From the NCBI GenBank assembly GCA_002409995.1, contig DHOR01000020.1, positions 1 to 33,734 of the forward strand: a stretch of DNA of 33,734 bases, written 5' to 3'. Under the pieces are notes generated by a model. It did no database searches, was not told the DNA's origin, and was given only the letters and a program-made list of their open reading frames with translations. How positions within the stretch are numbered: position 1 is the first letter of the stretch; every line of letters starts with the position of its first letter. The translations under genes and the position numbers were made by a program. This DNA comes from Hungatella sp. UBA5385. Its GTDB lineage: Bacteria; Bacillota; Clostridia; Lachnospirales; Lachnospiraceae. Positions 7,323 to 14,803 of this stretch are shown piece by piece.

Positions 7323-8315
7323 ATGATGCCCTTTTTCACGGTATTCAATAAGACAGATTGTATAAGATACGAGAAAAATAATAAGATTAGAAATGATAAC
7401 CAATATGTTATAAGCGTTACTCTCCAGGTACGAATTCCCGATTTGATAATAAAAGTGTGGTTAAGATTGTCTGAATCCGGAAAAAGGGTGTTATCATCCA
7501 CCTTGTGTTCAAAAGCAGCAGGCAGTCTGACCATTGAAGCAGCCATGGTACTATCACTGTTTCTCTTTGCAATGGTGATTCTTATGATGCCTATGAGGAT
7601 TATTAATGAAAATAGAAAGCTTCAGGCAACTCTTGAGCAGGCAGGGAAGATGGCAAGTCAGTATGCTTATATTCTTACCAATAGAGATCAGGAAGAACAG
7701 CCGGAGAATTCCTGGCAAAGCAGTCAATCCGGTATGCCGGAAATTATCTCAGAGGCAGGCATCCTTCTGTATGCAGGTAATCTGGTAAAACAGGCAGCAG
7801 ACAGCAGAAGGGTACAGCAGATTTCACTGTTGCGCTCTTCTGTATTACAGGATGGTGAGACCATAGACCTTATATTGGATTATAAATTCAAACTTCCATT
7901 TTCTGTTTTTTCCCTTGATTCCATTCCAATGACTATAAGAAGCAACAGAAGGGCCTGGATTGGCAAAAAGGGAGGGGCAGATAGTGAGAAGGGACAGGGA
8001 GATGGAGAGGATGAGATTGTTTTTGTGGGAAAAAACAGGACAAGGTATCACAGAAGCAGGACCTGTCATTATCTTTATAATGATATCAGCTCTGTATCCT
8101 ATGGTAACATTGAAACACTTCGGAATGCAGAAGGAAAGCGATACCAGCCCTGTTCCAGATGTGGAAATGGGGCAGGAAAAGGAAGTGTATACATAATGCC
8201 AAGCGGAGATAAATACCACTGGAACCGTAACTGTTCCTCTATTGTGGCTTATGCAGAGGCAATACTGCTTTCTAAAGTTCAGCATTTAGGACCCTGTTCC
8301 TATTGTTCTAAATAA
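7323..8315 (+). CDS. TadE-like pseudopilin with tandem His/Cys zinc-type motifs
   Basis: After about 65 basic residues, the motif AAGSLTIEAAMVLSLFLFAM marks a TadE-like anchor (residues about 64-85) followed by an extracytoplasmic region. The C-terminus (about 232-330) carries two copies of one pattern, YH-x(4)-C-x(n)-PC-x-x-C. Copy one uses H243, C248, C277 and C280; copy two uses H299, C304, C325 and C328. The spacing suggests two structural metal sites, like the zinc-type tails at the end of some secreted clostridial nucleases and cell-surface proteins. Three ATGs occur in a row at 7320-7328. The one at 7323 is six bases from AGGAGG (7311-7316) and is preferred; the TTG at 7305 is not. The frame overlaps no other gene on its strand. 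Confidence 0.7.
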   Translation: MMPFFTVFNKTDCIRYEKNNKIRNDNQYVISVTLQVRIPDLIIKVWLRLSESGKRVLSSTLCSKAAGSLTIEAAMVLSLFLFAMVILMMPMRIINENRKLQATLEQAGKMASQYAYILTNRDQEEQPENSWQSSQSGMPEIISEAGILLYAGNLVKQAADSRRVQQISLLRSSVLQDGETIDLILDYKFKLPFSVFSLDSIPMTIRSNRRAWIGKKGGADSEKGQGDGEDEIVFVGKNRTRYHRSRTCHYLYNDISSVSYGNIETLRNAEGKRYQPCSRCGNGAGKGSVYIMPSGDKYHWNRNCSSIVAYAEAILLSKVQHLGPCSYCSK

Positions 8316-8324
8316 GGGGGAAAT

Positions 8325-8759
8325 ATGGAACCTATAGTAAAAAATACAATATTTACCTGTTTCCTATTAGTAGCAGCATGGCAGGATTTCAGAGAAAAAA
8401 GTATTGGAGTGAAATTATGTTTTGCATTTGGTATCATAGGAGCCTTTCTCATTTTCACTGATATAGCTTCTCTAAGAACATATCTGTCCGGAGGAGCAAT
8501 TGGTTTTCTTATACTTGTAATTAGCCATATAACTGATGGTGCCATAGGTCAGGGAGATGGACTGTTTTTTATAGTGAGCGGACTCTATACAGGCTTTGGA
8601 ATGAATCTTAAGTTGCTATTATATGGTGCGTTTTTCAATGGAATTATATGTTTGATGATATATCTCATAGGTATTATGAAGGGTGAGGACAGAAGAAAGA
8701 CTGCAATTCCGTTTCTTCCATGTTTGGTCCCTGTATGGATTGGATTGGTGTTTTTATGA
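8325..8759 (+). CDS. Second small A24-type prepilin peptidase
   Basis: This 144-residue membrane protein retains both catalytic aspartate contexts of A24 peptidases: D21 in AAWQDFREKSIG and D78 in GQGDG. The usual R-I-P-N after the first aspartate is replaced by K-S-I-G, so it is more divergent than the peptidase opening the operon. A good GGGGG/AAAT ribosome site precedes ATG 8325. The last codons overlap the next gene in an ATGA arrangement, which ties it to the small TadE-like pseudopilin. It may process a different substrate from the first enzyme; that is inference. Confidence 0.75.
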   Translation: MEPIVKNTIFTCFLLVAAWQDFREKSIGVKLCFAFGIIGAFLIFTDIASLRTYLSGGAIGFLILVISHITDGAIGQGDGLFFIVSGLYTGFGMNLKLLLYGAFFNGIICLMIYLIGIMKGEDRRKTAIPFLPCLVPVWIGLVFL

Positions 8760-9145
8760 ATAGACGTTTTCAGGCCAGCTTTACTATAGAAGCTACATTT
8801 GTTATGGCTGTAATCTTCTGGGCAATTATGATTATAATTCAGGCAGCTTACAATCTTCATGATGAAACCGTAGGTGCTATTATACTTCATAGCGCAGTGG
8901 AACGTTTATGCCATAGTGAATCCGAGAATTCAGATGAGATATGCGCCTCGATAAAGAACAGTGGAGTGAGGCCATTAATCTGGAAGGATTATGAGATTCA
9001 GATGGACTTAAAGGGAAATATGCTGACGGGAAAGAAAGTCCAGGCTGCAGCAAAAGGAGGAACCTGGGGCCTTGACCTGGAGGTAAAGGTGTTTGACCCT
9101 GAAAATTTTCTCAGGCTTATATCATTGTTAAATCAGGAGGAGTGA
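8756..9145 (+). CDS. Small TadE-like pseudopilin
   Basis: The N-terminus RRFQASFTIEATFVMAVIFW is the TadE-type anchor, with a basic stretch and an E before a hydrophobic helix. It is followed by about 90 extracytoplasmic residues. The start ATG 8756 overlaps the stop of the second prepilin peptidase as ATGA, a sign of coupled translation. An upstream in-frame ATG at 8720 lies deep inside that gene and has no ribosome site. The 129-residue product would be a minor subunit of the Tad structure. Confidence 0.75.
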   Translation: MNRRFQASFTIEATFVMAVIFWAIMIIIQAAYNLHDETVGAIILHSAVERLCHSESENSDEICASIKNSGVRPLIWKDYEIQMDLKGNMLTGKKVQAAAKGGTWGLDLEVKVFDPENFLRLISLLNQEE

Positions 9146-9146
9146 G

Positions 9147-10493
9147 ATGAATGTGACCTACAGGAGGGAAATGAAACATAATTATCTGATTATCGAGCCT
9201 GAGATATCACATTATGACAGCTATGAGGTTCAGATGATGGCTTCCAATGGAATAGAAGGTCTTCTGAAATTTCGATTAAAGCAGGTAGATGATCGCAAAT
9301 TATACTGCTATGAGATAACCTCCAAACAGCCTTTAAACAGAATACTTGATCTGGGCAGTATTGGTGCAGCAGAACTTCACAGCCTGATCAGCGGAATCGG
9401 ACAGACTCTGGGACGTCTGGAATCCTACCTTCTTTCGGAGAGTCAGATCACATTGAAGCCGGAGTTTATCTATGTTGAGCCTGAGACATTTACAGCCTTT
9501 TTATGCCTGATTCCAGGAAGAAAAGGTGATTTCCCTAGTGAAATGACAGAGCTTTTGCAGTATTTATTGGGGAAGATCAATCACCAAGATAAAAGCTGTG
9601 TAGTAATGGCTTATGGACTGTATCAGGAAAGCTTAAAAGATAATTATGGAATGGAAGATCTGATGGCAGTTCTGGAGTCTGATGTAAGCTTAAGCTATGA
9701 CAAGGATAAGAAGAATATTCCAATTACTGCAGAACAAGAAATTATATATAGGGAAGAGACGGAGGTATCGGATTTATACTTTTCCAAGGATAGAGATGAA
9801 TCGGATTCTCGGGAACAGTCAGCTTCTGTAAAGGGAAACTGGAGGAATTTAGTAGAGAGATTACTGTTGTTTATGGTAATCCTACTGGGAGGTCCTCTGC
9901 TTATATGGCTATTCAAAGGTATAGAGGGATTTAAGGATTATTGGATTTGGGCAGCAGGTCTGGATATAATTGCAGCACTCCTTTTATTAAAAGGAGTTGT
10001 ATTATCTAATAAAAAAGAGACAATAAGTTTTAGAGAAGCAGCAGATAATGAAGAATATGAGATTGATCATGACAATGACGAGGAGGGCGATACTCCATGG
10101 AGAATGATATTTGCAGAAGATCATAAGGAAGAGGTAAAAGATTGTCCTCAACCGGAACCTGTGCTTCAGACTGTTTTGCTATCAGAGCAGACAATCCATA
10201 GTGCAATCAGATATTTGAACTGTATAACTTCCGATTGTGAAAACATCCCTGTCTCTTATGTTCCGTTCATAATAGGAAAACAGGAAGGTCTGGTGGATTT
10301 TGCTATACAAAAGGATACTATAAGCAGGATACATGTTCGGATAGACAGAGAAGGAGAGGAATACAAGATCACTGATTTGAACTCCACAAATGGCACGAAA
10401 GTGGGAAATGTACCTTTGGAATCCAATGAAACAGTCACTTTAAGCCCAGGTGATGAAGTTTACATCGCAAATATCGGATTTATATTTACATAA
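9147..10493 (+). CDS. DUF6382-like membrane protein with C-terminal FHA domain
   Basis: Residues of about 1-180 match what I recall as the DUF6382 domain found in clostridial FHA proteins. Two hydrophobic segments follow near 230-285 (LLLFMVILLGGPLLIWLF and WIWAAGLDIIAALLLLKGVV), then an acidic linker. The last 75 or so residues form an FHA domain with the phosphothreonine-binding hallmarks ISRIHVRI and DLNSTNGTKV. Both soluble parts are probably cytoplasmic. As the last gene of the Tad operon, two bases after the previous stop, it may link the machine to Ser/Thr kinase signalling. No kinase or phosphatase gene is in the window. Confidence 0.85.
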   Translation: MNVTYRREMKHNYLIIEPEISHYDSYEVQMMASNGIEGLLKFRLKQVDDRKLYCYEITSKQPLNRILDLGSIGAAELHSLISGIGQTLGRLESYLLSESQITLKPEFIYVEPETFTAFLCLIPGRKGDFPSEMTELLQYLLGKINHQDKSCVVMAYGLYQESLKDNYGMEDLMAVLESDVSLSYDKDKKNIPITAEQEIIYREETEVSDLYFSKDRDESDSREQSASVKGNWRNLVERLLLFMVILLGGPLLIWLFKGIEGFKDYWIWAAGLDIIAALLLLKGVVLSNKKETISFREAADNEEYEIDHDNDEEGDTPWRMIFAEDHKEEVKDCPQPEPVLQTVLLSEQTIHSAIRYLNCITSDCENIPVSYVPFIIGKQEGLVDFAIQKDTISRIHVRIDREGEEYKITDLNSTNGTKVGNVPLESNETVTLSPGDEVYIANIGFIFT

Positions 10494-10514
10494 ACTGTCA
10501 GGATGTGCTAAAAT
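10485..10514 (+). promoter_or_regulatory. Promoter for the rhomboid-HIT-sigma operon
   Basis: TTTACA at 10485-10490, an 18-base spacer and TAAAAT at 10509-10514 each match five of six sigma-A consensus bases. The -35 box overlaps the last codons of the FHA gene. Transcription would begin near 10521, just before the GAAGGAG ribosome site of the rhomboid gene. Confidence 0.5.
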
Positions 10515-10542
10515 ATATCTGTATTTGCGAAGGAGAGTGTAA

Positions 10543-11148
10543 ATGAGTAACTCATACAGAAAAAACATAGCTTATGTAAATATTGGATTGATATTAATAA
10601 ATATAATCTATTTTTTTTATTTGGAGATTGTAGGATCAACAGAAAGTATCACGTTCATGGTGAAGCATGGAGCTATGAATGCTCCTCTTGTTCTGGAAGG
10701 CGGGCAGTATTATCGTCTTCTCACTTCTATATTTATGCATTTTGGAATTAATCATATTATGAATAATATGCTGATCTTATTTATTCTAGGTGATAATCTG
10801 GAGCGTGCATTAGGGCATGTTAAATATTTGCTTTTTTATCTTTTTTGTGGAATCGGTTCTAATATTATATCCATGCTGGTGAAAATGGAAGATAATTGGA
10901 ATGTGGTTTCAGCAGGAGCATCAGGAGCAATATTTGGTGTTGTTGGAGGTCTTTTATATGCAGTAGCCATTAATCGGGGACGCTTGGAGGATCTAAGTAC
11001 CAGGCAGCTGGTTATGGTTGTGGTTTGTACCTTGTATTTTGGTTTTACCAGTTCAGGAGTTGATAATGTTGCTCATGTAGCAGGACTCCTTATTGGAATT
11101 GTCATGGGAGCTGTTTTATATCGCAGACCAAAGAGAGTTCAAATATAG
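10543..11148 (+). CDS. Rhomboid family intramembrane serine protease
   Basis: This six-helix membrane protease would cleave transmembrane substrates. The catalytic serine is S127 in SAGASGAIFG and the catalytic histidine is H178 in DNVAHVAGLLIG. The oxyanion-hole region HIMNNM is at 71-76, and the family motif after helix 2, GDNLERALG, is present. The length of 201 residues is typical of the compact bacterial form. Its own promoter lies in the gap after the Tad operon. No substrate is evident, although the adjacent Tad and anti-sigma-like membrane proteins are conceivable. Confidence 0.92.
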   Translation: MSNSYRKNIAYVNIGLILINIIYFFYLEIVGSTESITFMVKHGAMNAPLVLEGGQYYRLLTSIFMHFGINHIMNNMLILFILGDNLERALGHVKYLLFYLFCGIGSNIISMLVKMEDNWNVVSAGASGAIFGVVGGLLYAVAINRGRLEDLSTRQLVMVVVCTLYFGFTSSGVDNVAHVAGLLIGIVMGAVLYRRPKRVQI

Positions 11149-11186
11149 GCGGCAGTTAAGGATATATTTGGAAGGGAGGTGAGTTT

Positions 11187-11603
11187 GTGAGAGATGAGAA
11201 TTGTATTTTTTGCAAGATTGCAAATGGTGAGATTCCATCAGAGACGATTTACGAAGATGAGACATTTCGAGTAATTTTGGATCTGGGACCAGCCTCCAAA
11301 GGGCATGCTTTAATTTTACCCAAGCATCATTATAAAGATGTTTGTGAACTTGATGAGAATGTTGGGGCTATGGTTCTTCCATTAGCCGCGAAGATTGGAA
11401 AGGCGATGAAACTGGGACTGGGCTGTTCTGGTTTTAATATTGTGCAAAACAATGGAGAAAAAGCGGGTCAAACGGTTTTTCACTTTCATGTACATTTGAT
11501 CCCCAGATACGAAGATGGTCCGGTTATGGTCTCATGGGAGCCGGGAAAAGCAAGTCCGGAAGAATTAGCACAGGCAGGAGCTGCTATTAAAAGCGCCCTG
11601 TAA
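11187..11603 (+). CDS. HIT family nucleotide hydrolase
   Basis: This is a histidine-triad protein acting on nucleoside phosphoramidates or dinucleoside polyphosphates. The active-site triad is HFHVHLIP near the C-terminus. The N-terminal CIFCKIANGEIPSETIYED is the classic HinT/Hit start with a CxxC pair. The start is GTG 11187, seven bases after AAGGGAGG. The sigma factor gene follows immediately, so the two are probably co-transcribed. A second, divergent HIT protein lies at 32114-32533. Confidence 0.92.
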   Translation: MRDENCIFCKIANGEIPSETIYEDETFRVILDLGPASKGHALILPKHHYKDVCELDENVGAMVLPLAAKIGKAMKLGLGCSGFNIVQNNGEKAGQTVFHFHVHLIPRYEDGPVMVSWEPGKASPEELAQAGAAIKSAL

Positions 11604-11627
11604 GTGAAAGGGCATTGGGAGATGAGC

Positions 11628-12161
11628 ATGCATGAAGATGAAAATATGTTATTACAATCTATTTATGAAGAATATCAGCAACCCCTACGCAGGCTGGCAA
11701 AATCAATGAATGTACCAGATGTTGAGCTTGATGATGTAGTTCAGGAGACATTTATAGCATATTTTAAAAATTATTCCTTAACATGGTCACCGGTACGCAA
11801 GAAAGCGATGCTGGTGAAAATATTAAAAAGTAAGGCAATTGACTGCCTTCGCAGAAACAGTCATTTTGAAAAAGTGGAGTTGACTGAAGCGGAGACTGTA
11901 AAGACTACAACGCTTACAGATGCTGTTATGTCAGATCCTTTGGATATTATGATCAGCGAAGAGGGATTATTAATCATTGCTGGAGAAATCTCCAATATGA
12001 GAATGGAGTGGAGGGAAATTGCACTTCTGTATTTTATAGAGCAGAAAACAATTTCCGAAATCTGTGAAATATTAGATATTCCGGGAGCTGTATGCCGCTC
12101 CCGGATCTATAGAACCAGAGTGTATTTAAAGAAAGCTTTAAAAGCCAAAAAGAAAGACTGA
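11628..12161 (+). CDS. ECF-like sigma-70 family factor
   Basis: Sigma region 2 is visible in LRRLAKSMNVPDVELDDVVQ and ETFIAYFKNYSLTW, with the promoter-melting segment around KILKSKAIDCLRR. Region 4 has the helix-turn-helix EWREIALLYFIEQKTISEIC and the recognition helix GAVCRSRIYRTRVYLKKAL. There is no region 1.1 or 3, so it is group IV (ECF) sized. The ATG at 11628 is preferred because GGGAG lies six bases upstream; a GTG at 11604 directly after the HIT stop is the longer option. It ends seven bases from the murG stop on the opposite strand, with no obvious terminator between. Its likely membrane regulator is at 13340-14152. Confidence 0.82.
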   Translation: MHEDENMLLQSIYEEYQQPLRRLAKSMNVPDVELDDVVQETFIAYFKNYSLTWSPVRKKAMLVKILKSKAIDCLRRNSHFEKVELTEAETVKTTTLTDAVMSDPLDIMISEEGLLIIAGEISNMRMEWREIALLYFIEQKTISEICEILDIPGAVCRSRIYRTRVYLKKALKAKKKD

Positions 12162-12168
12162 TATTCAG

Positions 12169-13230
12169 TTAAGTCAGTGATTCAATAATATCCACGATGG
12201 CATCAACAGCATTGTTTAAGTTGCTTTCTTCCATCTTAGAGATATAGTTTTGCCGGTTTTCAAAGGTTTCTTTAATTGCAGACATTAAAGTATTTTCTGA
12301 AAGGTTTTCTTCTTCTAAAACATAGCTGAATCCTTGTTTAGCAAAAGAATGGGCGTTAAGTATCTGGTCACCTCTGCTGGCAGCAGCAGAAAGCGGAATG
12401 AGAATATTAGGCTTTCTCATGGCCAGAATTTCACATATGGAATTAGCACCAGCTCTTGATATCATTAGATCAGCTGCAGCAAATAGATGTTTCAATGGAG
12501 CATCAGCGTATTCATATTGTACATATCCTCTGGCTCCTTTCAGGCTTTCATCAAGATTGCCTTTACCACAGATATGTATTACCTGATAGCTTTCTAACAG
12601 TTCTGGAAGGATATTCCTTACAACTGTGTTAATTGTAACAGAACCAAGACTGCCGCCGATAATCATGATCACAGGACGATTGGCTGATAAATTAGCATAT
12701 TGAAGACCAGACAGCCGATCTCCCCGAAGAAGTTCCTGACGGATCGGAGATCCTGTAAGAACAGCCTTGTCCTTTGGAAGGTAGTCAAGAGTTTCTGGAA
12801 AATTGCAGCAAACCTTTTTGGCAGCTGGAATGCAGATCTTATTGGCAAGTCCCGGAGTCATGTCGGATTCGTGAATAACAATAGGGATTTTGTAATGTTT
12901 AGCTGCCAGTACAACAGGAACAGCTACAAATCCACCTTTTGAAAATATGATGTCTGGTTTATAGCTTTTCATTAGTTTTAATGCTTCACCATATCCCTTT
13001 ATAACTCGTAAAGGATCAGAGAAGTTTTTTAAGTCGAAATATCGGCGGAGTTTGCCGGAAGAGATGCCATCATAGGGGATTTTAGCCCCTTCAATCAGCT
13101 TCCGTTCAATTCCCTGATAAGAACCTATATATCGTATATCGTAATTCCGCTCCTTTAAAGTAGGAATCAGAGCGAGGTTTGGGGTAACATGACCGGCAGT
13201 GCCGCCGCCAGTTAACATAATTTTTTTCAT
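12169..13230 (-). CDS. murG: MurG, lipid II-forming GlcNAc transferase
   Basis: The enzyme adds GlcNAc to undecaprenyl-PP-MurNAc-pentapeptide to make lipid II at the inner face of the membrane. The N-terminal LTGGGTAGHVTPNLALIP is the glycine-rich acceptor-side loop. IIGGSLGSVTINT opens the C-terminal Rossmann domain. SRAGANSICEILAMRKPNIL is the UDP-GlcNAc binding segment. The length of 353 is normal. GGAGGC stands before ATG 13230, and a promoter lies 30 bases further up. It stands alone rather than in a division and cell-wall cluster, and it interrupts the sigma/anti-sigma-like gene order on the other strand. Confidence 0.95.
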   Translation of the reverse strand: MKKIMLTGGGTAGHVTPNLALIPTLKERNYDIRYIGSYQGIERKLIEGAKIPYDGISSGKLRRYFDLKNFSDPLRVIKGYGEALKLMKSYKPDIIFSKGGFVAVPVVLAAKHYKIPIVIHESDMTPGLANKICIPAAKKVCCNFPETLDYLPKDKAVLTGSPIRQELLRGDRLSGLQYANLSANRPVIMIIGGSLGSVTINTVVRNILPELLESYQVIHICGKGNLDESLKGARGYVQYEYADAPLKHLFAAADLMISRAGANSICEILAMRKPNILIPLSAAASRGDQILNAHSFAKQGFSYVLEEENLSENTLMSAIKETFENRQNYISKMEESNLNNAVDAIVDIIESLT

Positions 13231-13260
13231 AAGCTTGCCTCCAAAATTCGGTATACTAAT

Positions 13261-13288
13261 ATAGTAAACGTTAGCAACAAAAAGTCAA
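13261..13288 (-). promoter_or_regulatory. Promoter of murG
   Basis: On the minus strand TTGACT (13288-13283) is followed after 16 bases by TACTAT (13266-13261). An alternative -10, TATATT at 13263-13258, has a 19-base spacer. The site is close to the murG ribosome site and is the only good candidate in the short gap. Confidence 0.5.
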
Positions 13289-13307
13289 CCCCAAAGCTAT
13301 AGGGAAC

Positions 13308-13323
13308 TACAGGATAACCTGTA
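13308..13323. repeat. Perfect inverted repeat before the anti-sigma-like gene
   Basis: TACAGG and CCTGTA flank ATAA in a perfect palindrome four bases upstream of the AAGAGGTG ribosome site of the gene at 13340. It could be an operator or a short hairpin controlling ribosome access. No function can be assigned from sequence. Confidence 0.4.
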
Positions 13324-13339
13324 ATAAAGAGGTGCAGAT

Positions 13340-14152
13340 GTGAATCAGTTTAGGAAGCAAAGTATTAACTGCTCCATTTTTAATCAAATAAAATATTGTT
13401 TTTTTCACCGGGCAAGTCATGAAGCAGCGCTTCTTGATTTTATTCAGGAACACCCCAATGCAACACCTGAACCTCCGCCAGCTCCTGTTGGTGAATTTGA
13501 TAAAATTATGAGGGAAATGAAGAGCAGGAAAATAAAGCCTGTTATAAGAAGGCAGTTGAAGACTCAACGGGTGTATGAAAATTTAACAAATCAAATTCGA
13601 ATTCCCAAGCCTGCTATTGTATTGCTAGCTGTAGTTATATTTGCGACAGGGACATCGGTTGGGGTGTCGGCGAAGAGGTCGTATGATTTTAGGATTAGAG
13701 AGAAAGAAACTGGGAAGAGTGATATTGTTTGGAATAATGACCAGTATATTTTATCGGATGGTGATTTGAGTGAAGCATATCAAGAAATAAAAAATGAACT
13801 GGGAATACAGCCTATAAGAATGCAATACTCACCTTTTGATCTTGCATTCAAAAACTTTATAATTACAAACGGTGTTGCTACTTTTAGCTATCAATATGGA
13901 GAGTATGGATTTGTATTTATTCAATCAAAACAATCCATAGCAGCTTCAAATAATATAGTTTCTGATCGCATGACACAAACTGAAGTATATAATATGTGGT
14001 TGAAAAAAAATATACTGATTCAAAAAAACAAATTAAAAGAACAGAAGGTAGAATGTTCTGCTAGTTTTGCTTTAGATGGAACTTATTATTATTTGGCAGG
14101 CATAATGGAAGAGGATAAATTTATTGATATAATAAAAAATTTGGCTTATTAA
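13340..14152 (+). CDS. Single-pass membrane protein with DUF4367-like end, anti-sigma candidate
   Basis: The N-terminal part of about 90 residues is cytoplasmic and basic, with a proline-rich stretch (NATPEPPPAP). One membrane helix follows near residues 91-112 (KPAIVLLAVVIFATGTSVGV). The extracytoplasmic part ends in SFALDGTYYYLAGIMEEDKF, which resembles the C-terminus of DUF4367 proteins that commonly accompany clostridial ECF sigma factors. The GTG start at 13340 has a good AAGAGGTG site. It has no canonical zinc-binding anti-sigma motif. The sigma gene at 11628 is on the same strand but separated by murG. It is probably co-transcribed with the small secreted protein that follows 16 bases later. 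Confidence 0.6.
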   Translation: MNQFRKQSINCSIFNQIKYCFFHRASHEAALLDFIQEHPNATPEPPPAPVGEFDKIMREMKSRKIKPVIRRQLKTQRVYENLTNQIRIPKPAIVLLAVVIFATGTSVGVSAKRSYDFRIREKETGKSDIVWNNDQYILSDGDLSEAYQEIKNELGIQPIRMQYSPFDLAFKNFIITNGVATFSYQYGEYGFVFIQSKQSIAASNNIVSDRMTQTEVYNMWLKKNILIQKNKLKEQKVECSASFALDGTYYYLAGIMEEDKFIDIIKNLAY

Positions 14153-14168
14153 AGTAAGGAGAATTTGT

Positions 14169-14669
14169 ATGAAAAAAAAGTTTTATGCTTTCATAATTGT
14201 AAGTATAATGAGTGTGATTTTATCAGTGCCAACTTTTGGTAATGAAATATATTTTACAGAACCTATAGTGTTAGAAGGAAGTGACAAAACCGATATATTT
14301 GTTGTTAAGCAACCGAGAGGTGAAGTCATCTCTACAGCAGTATTACAGATTTTAAATCCAGGAAAAGGTGAAATCGGAGTTTATATGCAAACAGTTACTC
14401 ATGTAGATGTAGATGAGACAGTATTTGGTCTTTCATTAGATAGATGGATAACAAGCAAAGAGCAGTGGGCTAATGTTGCTAATTACGTGTTTACATACAA
14501 TAAAGATGATTATCCAGATGACGATTTAGCAAACAAAATTCTCTCATTTAATATTGTTGGTCAACCGGATGATTGTTATTATCGTTTAAGGGGTACTCAT
14601 ATGGTGACATTAAATGGTTATAGTGAGATGTTATCTACTCAGACTGATGGTGTCTTGATTACCAAATAA
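14169..14669 (+). CDS. Small secreted protein of unknown function
   Basis: A signal peptide is clear: two lysine-rich residues groups at the start, then FYAFIIVSIMSVILSVPTFG, with cleavage likely after FGN or just before it. The mature part of about 140 residues has alternating polar and hydrophobic stretches suggesting a beta-sandwich, including STAVLQILNPGKGEIGVYMQ, and there are no further membrane helices. It may belong to DUF6147, which I recall only loosely. A ribosome site AAGGAG lies before ATG 14169, and the gene sits 16 bases after the anti-sigma-like gene, so it could be a target or partner of that pathway. The transcript ends at the hairpin at 14727-14776. Confidence 0.7.
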   Translation: MKKKFYAFIIVSIMSVILSVPTFGNEIYFTEPIVLEGSDKTDIFVVKQPRGEVISTAVLQILNPGKGEIGVYMQTVTHVDVDETVFGLSLDRWITSKEQWANVANYVFTYNKDDYPDDDLANKILSFNIVGQPDDCYYRLRGTHMVTLNGYSEMLSTQTDGVLITK

Positions 14670-14726
14670 CTAAATTACCAGAGTTATGCCATATAACTGT
14701 TAAGAATCTAATTAAAATCATATAAT

Positions 14727-14776
14727 AAAAAGCTTATAAGCCATGCCTAACCCCGGCACAACTTATAAGCTTTTTT
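14727..14776. terminator. Strong bidirectional terminator
   Basis: A 14-base perfect stem (14727-14740 with 14762-14775) encloses a 21-base loop that itself contains TGCC/GGCA. T-runs flank both sides, so it can end both the + strand genes to the left and the minus-strand ArsC-like gene to the right. Confidence 0.9.
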
Positions 14777-14803
14777 AATCAACTAATTCTAACACCAATC
14801 CCC

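Noticed and set aside
8720..8755. Upstream ATG for the small TadE-like gene
   Set aside because: It lies inside the prepilin peptidase gene, has no ribosome site, and would add residues before a complete TadE anchor.
13302..13329. GGGAAC as a possible ECF-type -35 before the anti-sigma-like gene
   Set aside because: Its -10 partner would fall inside the ribosome site, leaving almost no leader. The match is too weak to report.
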